A DNA stretch of 64,000 nt from Aerococcaceae bacterium zg-252 (GCA_016237705.1 CP066204.1:310001-374000); one strand, 5' to 3'; positions 1 through 8,070 are shown, numbered from the stretch's first letter. The notes: generated from the sequence alone by a model not told the origin. Numbers and translations are program-made.

Positions 1-1
1 A

Positions 2-433
2 GAGGGTAAAGCATTGTTACAACAACAAATTGGGAATGGTCAAGCCTTAGAAACATTCCGTCAATTTATTGCTCGTCAAGGTGGAAATGCTGCAATTGTT
101 GATGATGTTAATTTATTACCACAAGCTGCTTATCAAATTGAATTACCAGCTTTAGAAGACGGTGTTGTGAGCCATTGGGTAGCGAATAAAGTAGGAGAAG
201 CTGCAATGGTTCTTGGAGCAGGACGTGAAACGAAAGAAGATACGATTGACCCAGCCGTTGGTCTAGTTTTACATAAGAAAATTGGTGACCCAGTTACAAA
301 AGGTGAATCACTATTGACCATTTATAGTAATCGAGAAGATGTAGAAGATGTGAAACGACGCTTGTATGATGCGTTGACGATTGCACAAGAGACACATCCT
401 GAACCATTGATTTATAATGTGATTACAGAATAA
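2..433 (+). CDS. pdp: Pyrimidine-nucleoside phosphorylase, C-terminal part (cut by window start)
   Basis: Open from the first bases of the window, so only the last 143 residues are seen. The fragment matches the C-terminal alpha/beta region of pyrimidine (thymidine/uridine) phosphorylases: a glycine-rich stretch with V-L-G-A-G-R, then the typical D-P-A-V-G-L motif and the K-K-I-G-D-V-K-G-E-like segment that ends these proteins. The enzyme splits thymidine, uridine or deoxyuridine with phosphate into base and (deoxy)ribose-1-phosphate in the cytosol, for nucleoside salvage. The catalytic N-terminal part lies outside the window. It ends just before a strong hairpin, so it is the last gene of its transcript. 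The family call is by recognition of the C-terminal sequence; choice among pdp and deoA-type names is less certain. Confidence 0.88.
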   Translation, partial: EGKALLQQQIGNGQALETFRQFIARQGGNAAIVDDVNLLPQAAYQIELPALEDGVVSHWVANKVGEAAMVLGAGRETKEDTIDPAVGLVLHKKIGDPVTKGESLLTIYSNREDVEDVKRRLYDALTIAQETHPEPLIYNVITE

Positions 434-453
434 TTTAAAGTAAGCAAACATAA

Positions 454-493
454 AAAGCACTAGAATAACCCAAGTGGGATATTCTAGTGCTTT
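454..493 (+). terminator. Terminator-like hairpin after pdp
   Basis: A 14-bp perfect stem (454-467 with 480-493) containing GCACTAGAAT and its complement, topped by a further CCC/GGG pair around a short loop. The 3' arm ends in TTT and is followed by GTTTATG, so the T tract is weak but the hairpin is strong. It ends the pdp transcript. Confidence 0.75.
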
Positions 494-500
494 GTTTATG

Positions 501-634
501 TATGATGATAAAAGATTATCTGACAACAGCTGCGAAGATTTTTTTACGAGTTGTCCAATAGCAGAATCTGAAACATAATCTGATAGAACAGTTAATACGA
601 AAGGTTTCTTTCCTTTAACCACACCAGATGATTA
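501..634 (-). pseudogene. Probable C-terminal remnant of a beta-lactamase-family serine hydrolase
   Basis: On the minus strand, an in-frame stop at 632-634 is followed by about 40 codons reading (from 622 down) V-V-K-G-K-K-P-F-V-L-T-V-L-S, then D-Y-V-S-D-S-A-I-G-Q-L. This is the pattern of the last beta strand and helix of class A beta-lactamase-related serine hydrolases (K-P-F-V-L followed by an amphipathic helix). No start codon with a ribosome binding site, no catalytic S-x-x-K and no KTG box are present; the LysR gene begins at 657 on one side and the reading frame runs into the pdp terminator on the other. I infer a decayed end of a deleted gene. The evidence is short-sequence recognition only, so a chance resemblance cannot be excluded. 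Confidence 0.4.
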
Positions 635-656
635 TGATGTGCTAAATATTGTTATG

Positions 657-1526
657 CTAAGAATTTATCAATTCGTCAAAAAATAATTCGGTTGATTTGG
701 ATAAGGTCTGATTAATCGGCCAAATTATTCTCATTGGAGAGGAAATAACTGGCTCCACTGGAACAAATACTAACCCACTTTTTGAACTTGTATCGACGAG
801 TTTGTCAAAACAAAATGCATAGCCTAGTCCTTGTTTGACGAAAAGGCTGGCGTTATAAAGTAAATCATAGGTTCCAATGATAGTTAGATTTTTCTGCATA
901 TTTTTTAATTCATTAGGCATTTCATCTGAAAATCCTTGTCTCGAAATAATTAAGGGCATTTTAGTGAGGTCACTGAGTTTGATAGTATCTTGATTAGCAA
1001 ATGGGCTATCTCGACGCATCAGAATACCCCATTGATCTTTGTAAGGTAATGTGAAAGTATTGTATAAAGATGTATCGACATTTTGGACCGTAATCGCAAA
1101 GTCTAATAGACCATTATTCAGTTTTTCGGTGACCGTTTGAAAATTCCCACTGTAGAGATGAAAGCGAACATTGGGATATTTTGTCATTAGTGTTTTAATA
1201 GTTTCGGCAATGATAGTGATACCGTAAGATTCGGCACAACCTATATGTAAATCACCACCATTGAAATCATTCATCGATTGAAATTCAGCCTCTGTTTTAT
1301 CGACGATACTGAGTATATCAAGTGCACGTTTATATAGTATTTCACCTTCAGGTGTTAAATTGGTATTGTATTTTGAACGGACAAATAATTTCTGTCCTAA
1401 TTCTTCTTCTAAGACTTTTAATTGCTTGGATAGTGTGGGCTGTGTGATATGTAGTTTATTTGCTGCTTTTGTCATGCTTTTATGGTTAGCTGTTTCAACA
1501 AAATATTTAAGTACACGAATTTCCAT
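657..1526 (-). CDS. LysR-family transcriptional regulator
   Basis: 289 residues, the usual length of the family. Residues 1-60 form the winged helix-turn-helix (M-E-I-R-V-L-K-Y-F start, then T-K-A-A-N-K-L-H-I-T-Q-P-T-L-S-K-Q at about 19-35). Residues about 90-289 are the periplasmic-binding-protein-like effector domain, beginning G-D-L-H-I-G-C-A-E-S. A good ribosome binding site (AGGAGG, 7-8 bases before the ATG) supports the start. It is transcribed away from the O-acetyltransferase gene at 1739 with about 210 bp between them, the classic arrangement in which a LysR protein controls the divergent neighbour and itself. The effector is unknown. It also borders the beta-lactamase-like remnant, which may once have been part of the same unit. 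Confidence 0.9.
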   Translation of the reverse strand: MEIRVLKYFVETANHKSMTKAANKLHITQPTLSKQLKVLEEELGQKLFVRSKYNTNLTPEGEILYKRALDILSIVDKTEAEFQSMNDFNGGDLHIGCAESYGITIIAETIKTLMTKYPNVRFHLYSGNFQTVTEKLNNGLLDFAITVQNVDTSLYNTFTLPYKDQWGILMRRDSPFANQDTIKLSDLTKMPLIISRQGFSDEMPNELKNMQKNLTIIGTYDLLYNASLFVKQGLGYAFCFDKLVDTSSKSGLVFVPVEPVISSPMRIIWPINQTLSKSTELFFDELINS

Positions 1527-1738
1527 AGTAACCTCCTAAATGTTTCAAATTCAATTATACTTTAGATATAGACAAAAAGCATAATTAATCATTCACTATA
1601 AATATTTGCTATTTATTTTATGAGCTTACATAATAAATTTATAAATAATGTGTGAGTAAACATTTGAATCCAATCGCAAGAATAGTGCAAAGTGGATTAT
1701 GATAACGTTTAAATGCACTGTAATACGAGGAGAATAAG

Positions 1739-2305
1739 ATGAACTTAGATGAATTTTTAGCTATCATGAATAGTGGGCAAGAGGTCATTGCTGGCTCACC
1801 GACACATAAATTTATGCATACTCTGGCACAAGAGGCTATTGAGATTACGATGAATATGAATACAAAGTATCATTCAGGTGAAGAAATACGGGCTTTAATG
1901 GAAAAACTGACTGGAAGATTAATAGATGAAAGTTTTTCATTATTTCCACCATTTAATACTGATTGTGGCAAAAATATTAAAATAGGAAAAAATGTATTTA
2001 TTAATTCAGGTTGTAAGTTTCAAGATCAAGGTGGAATTGAATTGGGTGACGGGACTCTGGTTGGGCATAATGTTGTTATGGCGACATTGAATCATAATTT
2101 GAGTGTAGAAAAAAGAGGGAATCTGATTCCAGCTCCAATTAAAATTGGGCGAAATGTATGGATTGGTGCCAATGCAACGATTTGTCAGGGAGTAGAAATC
2201 GGTGATGGTGCTGTAATTGCAGCTGGTGCGGTGGTAACGAAAAATGTTGAAAAAAATACTGTAGTGGGTGGTGTACCTGCGAAAATATTGCGTGTTATTG
2301 AATAA
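1739..2305 (+). CDS. Sugar O-acetyltransferase, hexapeptide-repeat (LacA/Maa/NodL type)
   Basis: 188 residues, typical of galactoside/maltose O-acetyltransferases, which transfer acetyl from acetyl-CoA to a sugar hydroxyl in the cytosol. The N-terminal ~60 residues match the alpha-helical Maa cap. From about residue 80 the protein reads as hexapeptide repeats of a left-handed beta helix (I-K-I-G-K-N-V-F-I, I-G-R-N-V-W-I-G-A, I-G-D-G-A-V-I-A-A-G-A-V-V). The catalytic histidine is probably in T-L-N-H-N near residue 119. The start has AGGAG 6-7 bases upstream. It lies divergent to the LysR gene at 657-1526, which probably regulates it, and is followed by a strong terminator, so it is a single-gene transcript. 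The sugar substrate cannot be told from sequence. Confidence 0.88.
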   Translation: MNLDEFLAIMNSGQEVIAGSPTHKFMHTLAQEAIEITMNMNTKYHSGEEIRALMEKLTGRLIDESFSLFPPFNTDCGKNIKIGKNVFINSGCKFQDQGGIELGDGTLVGHNVVMATLNHNLSVEKRGNLIPAPIKIGRNVWIGANATICQGVEIGDGAVIAAGAVVTKNVEKNTVVGGVPAKILRVIE

Positions 2306-2391
2306 ATGGGGAGACAACAATATGAAATATCATTTGCTATTGAAGTAATTCAGATACGACAATATTGAAATACATATTACTCTTACAAAAG

Positions 2392-2439
2392 AATCACGCT
2401 AAAATTTTGATGTAATCAATTTTTAGCGTGATTTTTTTT
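2392..2439 (+). terminator. Rho-independent terminator after the O-acetyltransferase
   Basis: A stem of about 13 bp, AATCACGCTAAAA paired with TTTTAGCGTGATT, followed by a run of seven to eight T residues. Confidence 0.9.
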
Positions 2440-2529
2440 GATTGGAGTAATTAGTATGGGGAAGTTAAATACTATAATGTATAGATGTTGAGAAAAAGTT
2501 GGAACATATAGCTGAAATGAATATTTTTG

Positions 2530-2558
2530 TTGACAGTATATGTATCAAGGAATATAAT
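2530..2558 (+). promoter_or_regulatory. Promoter of the marR-ABC exporter operon
   Basis: Perfect -35 TTGACA (2530-2535) and perfect -10 TATAAT (2553-2558) with exactly 17 bp spacing. Transcription would start near 2565, inside the palindrome at 2558-2575. Confidence 0.9.
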
Positions 2559-2575
2559 AGTTCACATGCGAACTA
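2558..2575 (+). promoter_or_regulatory. Palindromic operator, probably bound by the MarR protein encoded downstream
   Basis: An 18-bp near-perfect palindrome, TAGTTC-ACATGC-GAACTA, with one mismatched base pair. It begins on the last base of the -10 box and covers the expected transcription start, so a bound dimer would block RNA polymerase. Size and position are those of MarR-family autoregulatory sites; binding itself is inferred. Confidence 0.75.
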
Positions 2576-2598
2576 TAGTGGAGAAGAAAGGAGTTATT

Positions 2599-3039
2599 AT
2601 GTTACATGTAGGCTTTCAAATCAGAGATGTCAGTTTAGCGTTAGATAAGTATTTAACACAACTAGCAATTAAACACGATGCTGAAAATTTAGACGGTCCG
2701 CAAGGAGCTGTGTTGTTCTTTTTACACACACATAGAGGTGTTGAAATTGTTCAAAAACACATTGAACAATTTTTATCTATCCAAAAATCGGCAGCTAGTG
2801 GACTAATCAAGCGTATGGAAAAAAATGGGTTTATTTCTGTACAATCGCATCCAACGGATAAGCGATATAAATTGATTGCGATAACCGAATTAGGCGAAAA
2901 AAAATATGAAGCAATCATTGAGTTTCTAGCCGCTTCGGAGAATTTGATTACAGACGGAATTAGTAGTCAAGATTTAACAGTTTTTAAAGAGGTTTTACAA
3001 AAAATAAAAGATAATGTTTGTTCAGTAGAATGTAAGTAA
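2599..3039 (+). CDS. MarR-family transcriptional repressor (RcrR-like)
   Basis: 146 residues. The reading frame opens further upstream at a TTG within the promoter, but the real start is the ATG at 2599, preceded by AAAGGAG at a proper distance and downstream of the transcription start. The protein has the winged helix-turn-helix of MarR proteins: helix pair around S-I-Q-K-S-A-A-S-G-L-I-K-R-M-E-K-N-G-F (about 70-90), then the wing S-H-P-T-D-K-R-Y-K-L, and flanking helices for dimerisation. It heads an operon with two ABC exporter half-transporters 32 bp downstream, the layout of the streptococcal rcrRPQ operon, which links stress tolerance and competence. It probably represses its own operon through the palindrome at 2558-2575. 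The ligand is unknown. Confidence 0.88.
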   Translation: MLHVGFQIRDVSLALDKYLTQLAIKHDAENLDGPQGAVLFFLHTHRGVEIVQKHIEQFLSIQKSAASGLIKRMEKNGFISVQSHPTDKRYKLIAITELGEKKYEAIIEFLAASENLITDGISSQDLTVFKEVLQKIKDNVCSVECK

Positions 3040-3071
3040 TAGAGTATAATTTTGAAGGAAGGCATGATGGA

Positions 3072-4838
3072 ATGTTAAAATTATTAAAAAAATTGAAACG
3101 ACAAGAAATTATTATGATGCTCTTTAGTGTCTGTTTTGTCGTTACGCAAGTATGGCTTGATTTAAAAGTGCCAGATTATATGTCAGAAGTGACTCAAAAG
3201 TTAGTTAAAGAGGGAACAAAAGTTTCTGACTTATATCAACCAGGTGGCATGATGTTAATATTATCTTTAATAAGCTTTGCGATGAGTTTAATTGTAGGAT
3301 TTTTTGCTGCTCGTATCGGCGCAGGCTTTACTCGAACATTACGTGGAAATGTCTTTGATAAAGTATTGAGTTTTTCTGCCAAAGAGGCACAACAATTTTC
3401 AGTACCAAGTTTGATTACACGTACAACAAATGATATTATTCAAATTCAATTAGTCATTACTCTTGGTTTGCAAGTAATGATTAAAGGACCGATTATGGCA
3501 GGTTGGGCAATTTATAAAATATCTGATAAAAGTGGAGAATGGATGATTGCAACAGCTGGTGCAGTATTGATTCTTTTAACTATGATTTCGATTTTAATGT
3601 TATTTGCTTTCCCAAAACAAAAAATTATTCAAGGATTAACTGATAAATTAAACGGATTAGCACGAGAAAATATTACAGGAATACGAGTGATTCGAGCATA
3701 TAATGCAGAAAATTATCGTAATCATTCCTTTGATATGGCAAGTAGCGAACTAACGAATACTAACTTATTTACAATGCGTTTATTTGGATTATTCCAACCA
3801 GTAATGATGTTAGTTTCAAATGGGCTTTTATTAGCGATTTATTGGATTGGTGCGTATTTGATTGATACTGCCTCTCTTATGGAAAAGGTAACGATTTTTG
3901 GGGATATGACAGTTTTCATGTCTTATGCGATGCAAGTAGTTATGGGATTTATGATGATGACAATGATTTTCATTATTTTACCACGTGCGATTATTTCAGC
4001 TAATCGTATTAATGAAGTGTTAGATACGACACCGGATGTTCAATACCCTACATCAATGAGTGAAGTTAGTGAAATGAATGATACAGTAGTTGAGTATGAA
4101 AATGTGACTTTTGCTTATAGCGATAGTGCAGAACCAGTCATTGAAAATGTGTCCTTTAGTGCTAAAGCAGGTGATACAGTTGCTTTTATTGGTTCTACCG
4201 GTAGTGGTAAGAGTACATTAGTGAATTTATTGCCGCGTTTTTATGATGTGACGAAAGGGAGTGTACGACTGAATGGTAAGGATATTCGTGAATATACTCA
4301 AGATGAGTTAAATAAACGAGTGGGATATATTCCACAAAAAGCTGTATTATTCAGTGGAACTATAAAATCAAATATGGATTTCGGTGTAAGTCAGGCATCG
4401 CCATTAAGTGAAGCAGATATGTATGATGCATTAGCTTTAGCGCAGGCGAGTGAATTTATAGAAAGTAAAGAAAATGGTTTGCAGTCTGAAGTTGCACAAA
4501 ATGGGACAAACTTTTCTGGTGGACAAAAACAACGTTTAGCCATTGCTCGGGCACTTGCACGAAAACCGGAAGTATTAATTTTTGATGATTCTTTCTCGGC
4601 ACTTGACTATAAAACAGATAAATTATTGCGACAAGATTTAGCAGAAAAAACACAGTCAATGACAAAATTAATTGTGGCACAACGCATTTCTACGATTATG
4701 GACGCAGACTTAATTTTAGTATTAGATAAAGGAAAAGTAGTAGGGCAAGGTACGCATAAAGAATTACTGGCTACAAATGAAGTGTATCAAGAAATAGCCT
4801 ACTCACAATTATCGAAGGAGGAATTAGCGAATGGATAA
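3072..4838 (+). CDS. ABC exporter half-transporter, degenerate-site subunit (RcrP-like)
   Basis: 588 residues: six transmembrane helices in residues ~15-310 fused to an ATPase domain. Visible motifs are Walker A G-S-T-G-S-G-K-S-T, Q-loop Y-I-P-Q-K, signature F-S-G-G-Q and Walker B L-I-F-D-D-S. The catalytic glutamate after Walker B is aspartate and the switch histidine is glutamine (V-A-Q-R-I-S). Such changes mark the degenerate ATP site of heterodimeric exporters, so this subunit should pair with the product of the overlapping next gene. The complex would sit in the cytoplasmic membrane and export peptides, drugs or lipids. The operon context (MarR regulator first, two exporters after) is that of rcrRPQ. 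Substrate unknown. Confidence 0.9.
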   Translation: MLKLLKKLKRQEIIMMLFSVCFVVTQVWLDLKVPDYMSEVTQKLVKEGTKVSDLYQPGGMMLILSLISFAMSLIVGFFAARIGAGFTRTLRGNVFDKVLSFSAKEAQQFSVPSLITRTTNDIIQIQLVITLGLQVMIKGPIMAGWAIYKISDKSGEWMIATAGAVLILLTMISILMLFAFPKQKIIQGLTDKLNGLARENITGIRVIRAYNAENYRNHSFDMASSELTNTNLFTMRLFGLFQPVMMLVSNGLLLAIYWIGAYLIDTASLMEKVTIFGDMTVFMSYAMQVVMGFMMMTMIFIILPRAIISANRINEVLDTTPDVQYPTSMSEVSEMNDTVVEYENVTFAYSDSAEPVIENVSFSAKAGDTVAFIGSTGSGKSTLVNLLPRFYDVTKGSVRLNGKDIREYTQDELNKRVGYIPQKAVLFSGTIKSNMDFGVSQASPLSEADMYDALALAQASEFIESKENGLQSEVAQNGTNFSGGQKQRLAIARALARKPEVLIFDDSFSALDYKTDKLLRQDLAEKTQSMTKLIVAQRISTIMDADLILVLDKGKVVGQGTHKELLATNEVYQEIAYSQLSKEELANG

Positions 4839-6609
4839 ACAAAAAACAGTGTCAGAAAAAGTTGTTCAACGTGGCCTTCGTTATGGTAAAAAGTTTGGAT
4901 TACCGATAATAATAGCGATTGTTTTTGCGATTGTTAGTAGTATCATTACCGTTATTGGTCCTGATAAATTAAGTGAAATGACGAATGTGATAACACAAGG
5001 TATTATGACCGGTATTGACTTGGAGAAAGTCCAAGCGATTGCAATTAGCTTAGCGATATTATATGGAATTGCAGCTTTAATGGGATATGGTCAAGGATTT
5101 ATTGTGGCGACAGTATCGCAGCGTTATGTGGAACGTCTGCGTCATGCAGTTGCTGAAAAAATGGATCGATTACCATTAAAATATTTTGACAGTCGTTCAA
5201 CAGGAGATATTTTATCAATTATTACAAACGACCTAGATACTGTCGGTCAATCTTTAAACCAAAGTTTAGGGACATTAGTATCGTCTGTGGTTTTATTGAT
5301 TGGTGTTTTGTTCATGATGTTTAAAACAAATGCTGTAATGTCGTTAACTGCAATTTTATCCGTATTAATAGGATTTGTGGGAATGTTTTTTATTATGAGT
5401 AAATCACGTGTTCATTTTAAAAATCAACAAGCAAATTTAGCAGATGTCAACGGTTTTATTGAGGAAGCTTATTCGGGCCTATCTATTGTGAATAGTTACA
5501 ATGCTGGTCAACAAATGACAGCGAACTTTGACCGATTAAATGAAAAATTATATAGCAGTGCATGGCGAAGCCAATTTTTATCAGGAATCATGATGCCATT
5601 AATGATATTCATTGGAAATTTTGGTTATGTAATGGTATGTATTGTTGGGGCCGTCTTAGTTATTAAAGGGCATATTAGTATCGGTGTGATTGTTGCATTC
5701 ATGATGTATGTTCGACTATTCTCACAACCATTATCTCAAATTGCTCAAGCAGCACAAAGTTTACAATCTGCTCAAGCAGCATTGGGTCGTGTAATGGATT
5801 ATTTAGATGCAGAAGAAATGGAAGCTGAAACAGATAAAACCATTCAATTGTCACAAGTTAAAGGAAATGTTGAGTTTGAAGATGTTTCATTTGGCTATGA
5901 TGCAGATAAAACTATTATTCACAATTTCTCTGCTCAAGCAGCAGCTGGTCAAAAAGTAGCGATTGTTGGTCCGACAGGTGCGGGTAAAACGACTATTGTT
6001 AACCTATTGATGCGTTTTTATGAAGTCACTAAGGGACGTATATTAATTGACGGCATTGATACACGTGATATGACACGTGAAGAATTGCATGATGAATTTA
6101 GTATGGTCTTGCAAGATACATGGCTATTCGAGGGAACTATTCGAGATAATTTAGTGTTTAACCAAGTCGGTGTGTCGCAAGAAGAAGTTGAAAAAGCAGC
6201 GAAAGCAGTTGGAATTCATCATTTTATTAAGACTTTACCAAAAGGTTATGATACAGTGTTAGATGATACGGTTACGTTGTCAGTTGGACAAAAACAATTG
6301 ATGACAATTGCTCGGGCGTTATTAAAAGATTCTCCGTTATTAATATTAGATGAAGCGACAAGTTCAGTTGATACGAGAACGGAAGAATTAATTCAAAAAG
6401 CAATGGATACATTAATGAAAGGGCGTACTTCGTTTGTGATTGCGCACCGTTTATCAACTATTCGAAATGCTGATTTAATTTTAGTGATGAAAGAGGGCAA
6501 TATTATCGAACAAGGAAACCATGAAGCACTGATGTCAGTGAATGGTTTCTATGCTGATTTATATAATAGTCAATTTGAAAATGGTTCATTTGACGAAGAT
6601 GCAATGTAA
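4831..6609 (+). CDS. ABC exporter half-transporter, catalytic-site subunit (RcrQ-like)
   Basis: 592 residues, again membrane domain (~20-320) plus ATPase. It overlaps the previous gene by 8 bp, so the two are translationally coupled and made in equal amounts. Motifs: Walker A G-P-T-G-A-G-K-T-T, Q-loop L-Q-D-T-W, Walker B L-L-I-L-D-E-A-T with intact catalytic glutamate, and switch histidine in I-A-H-R-L-S. Its signature reads L-S-V-G-Q instead of L-S-G-G-Q. That substitution complements the defects of the partner, giving one competent and one weak ATP site in the dimer. Last gene of the operon, followed at once by a terminator. Confidence 0.9.
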   Translation: MDKQKTVSEKVVQRGLRYGKKFGLPIIIAIVFAIVSSIITVIGPDKLSEMTNVITQGIMTGIDLEKVQAIAISLAILYGIAALMGYGQGFIVATVSQRYVERLRHAVAEKMDRLPLKYFDSRSTGDILSIITNDLDTVGQSLNQSLGTLVSSVVLLIGVLFMMFKTNAVMSLTAILSVLIGFVGMFFIMSKSRVHFKNQQANLADVNGFIEEAYSGLSIVNSYNAGQQMTANFDRLNEKLYSSAWRSQFLSGIMMPLMIFIGNFGYVMVCIVGAVLVIKGHISIGVIVAFMMYVRLFSQPLSQIAQAAQSLQSAQAALGRVMDYLDAEEMEAETDKTIQLSQVKGNVEFEDVSFGYDADKTIIHNFSAQAAAGQKVAIVGPTGAGKTTIVNLLMRFYEVTKGRILIDGIDTRDMTREELHDEFSMVLQDTWLFEGTIRDNLVFNQVGVSQEEVEKAAKAVGIHHFIKTLPKGYDTVLDDTVTLSVGQKQLMTIARALLKDSPLLILDEATSSVDTRTEELIQKAMDTLMKGRTSFVIAHRLSTIRNADLILVMKEGNIIEQGNHEALMSVNGFYADLYNSQFENGSFDEDAM

Positions 6610-6621
6610 GATATAGATGTA

Positions 6622-6654
6622 AAACATGGATGTGAATACCGTCCATGTTTTTTT
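6622..6654 (+). terminator. Terminator of the marR-ABC operon
   Basis: Stem AAACATGGA / TCCATGTTT (9 bp) with an 11-base loop, followed by more T residues. Confidence 0.85.
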
Positions 6655-6778
6655 GCATAGTAGCTAAAAATGCAAATATGCTTGATAATAAAGGTTATTT
6701 TTGTCTAGTTGTATGGTTAAAAAATACGGATTTGTACATAAATAACAAGATTGTGTAATGAAATAGCAATAATATGTA

Positions 6779-6807
6779 TTTATATTGTTATGAAAACGCA
6801 TTATACT
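6779..6807 (+). promoter_or_regulatory. Probable promoter and catabolite-response (cre-like) site of the PTS operon
   Basis: A -10-like TATACT lies at 6802-6807; the -35 region at 6779-6784 (TTTATA, 17 bp upstream) is poor. Between them, 6790-6804 reads ATGAAAACGCATTAT, which fits the CcpA site consensus WTGNAANCGNWNNCW at every fixed position but one (C14 is A). A CcpA site inside the promoter would allow carbon catabolite repression of the amino-sugar PTS. Found by eye only. Confidence 0.45.
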
Positions 6808-6843
6808 TAAATCAAGGGGAATTAGGAAATGAGGTGAAACAAT

Positions 6844-7281
6844 ATGACAATTGGAATATTATTGACAGGACATGGTGAATTTTCGATTGGTTTATCACAT
6901 GCTTTAAAAATGATAGCAGGTGAACAAGCGCATTTGCAAGTGGTGCCGTTTAATGACGGAGAGAGTTTGGACGTGTATAGTGAACGACTTGAACAGGCGA
7001 TACAGACATTAATATCAGAATATCAACAAGCAATTATTTTTACCGATTTATTAGGAGGTACGCCGTTTAATACAAGTAAAATGCTAACACATCAAAATAA
7101 TCAAGTGGTTGTATTAACTGGAACCAATTTACCGATGTTAATTGAAGGTGCAATGCTTGCACAAGTATTAGATGATGTTACAGCTTTAGCAGAACAACTC
7201 GTTTCTGTAGGTCAACAAGGTATTCAAATACCAACATTACCAGCAGCATCCTCAAATGATGAAGAGGAGGACGGTATTTAA
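6844..7281 (+). CDS. PTS mannose-family EIIA component (GalNAc/Aga-type system)
   Basis: 145 residues. A cytosolic phosphocarrier that receives phosphate from HPr and passes it to EIIB. The phosphorylated histidine is in L-L-T-G-H-G-E-F near residue 10; the domain continues with T-D-L-L-G-G-T-P-F at about 68-76, typical of the mannose-family IIA fold. The last ~15 residues are acidic (D-E-E-E-D-G-I). First gene of a five-gene operon (IIA, YajC-like, IIB, IIC, IID), with the next start overlapping its stop. The close likeness of the IIB subunit to the E. coli Aga proteins points to N-acetylgalactosamine or galactosamine as substrate. Confidence 0.9.
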   Translation: MTIGILLTGHGEFSIGLSHALKMIAGEQAHLQVVPFNDGESLDVYSERLEQAIQTLISEYQQAIIFTDLLGGTPFNTSKMLTHQNNQVVVLTGTNLPMLIEGAMLAQVLDDVTALAEQLVSVGQQGIQIPTLPAASSNDEEEDGI

Positions 7282-7568
7282 TGGCAAATTTTTGGCAAAC
7301 ATTATTAATGGTTTCGATTGTACTAGTTGTTATCTTGTCGATAATGATGCTTGTGTACTATCTAATGAGTTATCGCAATATTAAACAGAGACGAGCACAT
7401 TTCGAACATTTGCATCAAAATTTAAAAACAGGGCAAAAAGTAGAATTTGCGAATGGTTTAATTGGCAAAATCGTTAAAGTAGAATTGGAAACCTGTGATA
7501 TTGAAATTAAATCTGGAGCAGTCGTGACAGTGTCACGCTATGCGATAACAAGTTTGATTGAAAATTAA
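7281..7568 (+). CDS. YajC-like small membrane protein inside the PTS operon
   Basis: 95 residues. One N-terminal transmembrane helix (about residues 5-30, rich in V, I, L, M) is followed by a small soluble domain with K-T-G-Q-K-V-E-F-A-N-G-L-I-G-K-I, the pattern of YajC (V-G-D-x-V-x-T-x-G-G-I-x-G-x-V). YajC itself is an accessory subunit of the Sec translocon. Here the gene overlaps the stop codon of the PTS IIA gene by one base and lies just before IIB, so its product is co-made with the transporter. I infer a dedicated paralogue that serves the PTS membrane subunits or their insertion rather than the general translocon. Function not known. Confidence 0.75.
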   Translation: MANFWQTLLMVSIVLVVILSIMMLVYYLMSYRNIKQRRAHFEHLHQNLKTGQKVEFANGLIGKIVKVELETCDIEIKSGAVVTVSRYAITSLIEN

Positions 7569-7593
7569 TTGGACGAAAAAGGAGGAAAATACA

Positions 7594-8070
7594 ATGCCTA
7601 ATATTTTATTAACAAGAATTGATAACCGTTTAATTCACGGTCAAGTAGCGACACAATGGTCAAGTTTTTTAGGTGCAAATTTATTATTAGTTGCTAACGA
7701 TGAGGTATCACAAAATACGATGCGTCAAGGTTTAATGGATATGGCAGCACCAGCTGGGACTGCAACACGCTATTTTTCAGTGCAAAAAACGATTGATATT
7801 ATTCATAAAGCAAGTGATAAACAAAAAATCTTTATCATTTGTGAAAACCCACAAGATGTTTTGAAATTAGTGGAAGGAGGAGTGCCGCTTAAAAAAGTAA
7901 ACATTGGGAACATGCACATGGCAGAGGGCAAACGCCAAGTTGCAGGTTCGGTTGCAGTTGATGACAGTGATGTTGCAGCGTTTAAACGTTTGCAAGAACT
8001 CGGCGTAGAATTAGAAATTCGTCGTGTGCCACAAGAATCAACTGAGCCAGTTGCGAAGTTGTTTGCCTAG
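7594..8070 (+). CDS. PTS mannose-family EIIB component, AgaB/AgaV-like
   Basis: 158 residues from the ATG at 7594, which has GGAGG (7581-7585) at 8 bases; an in-frame upstream extension exists but would overlap the YajC-like gene and lacks a site. The phosphorylated histidine is in N-R-L-I-H-G-Q-V near residue 15. The middle part, with V-N-I-G-N-M-H and G-K-R-Q-V-A, closely follows the E. coli AgaB/AgaV proteins as I remember them, supporting N-acetylgalactosamine or galactosamine specificity. It takes phosphate from EIIA and phosphorylates the sugar at C6 as it passes through IIC-IID. Confidence 0.9.
   Translation: MPNILLTRIDNRLIHGQVATQWSSFLGANLLLVANDEVSQNTMRQGLMDMAAPAGTATRYFSVQKTIDIIHKASDKQKIFIICENPQDVLKLVEGGVPLKKVNIGNMHMAEGKRQVAGSVAVDDSDVAAFKRLQELGVELEIRRVPQESTEPVAKLFA

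Noticed and set aside
2006..2320. Minus-strand frame of 104 codons inside the O-acetyltransferase gene
   Set aside because: Shadow of the hexapeptide-repeat gene; no ribosome binding site and unlike any protein.
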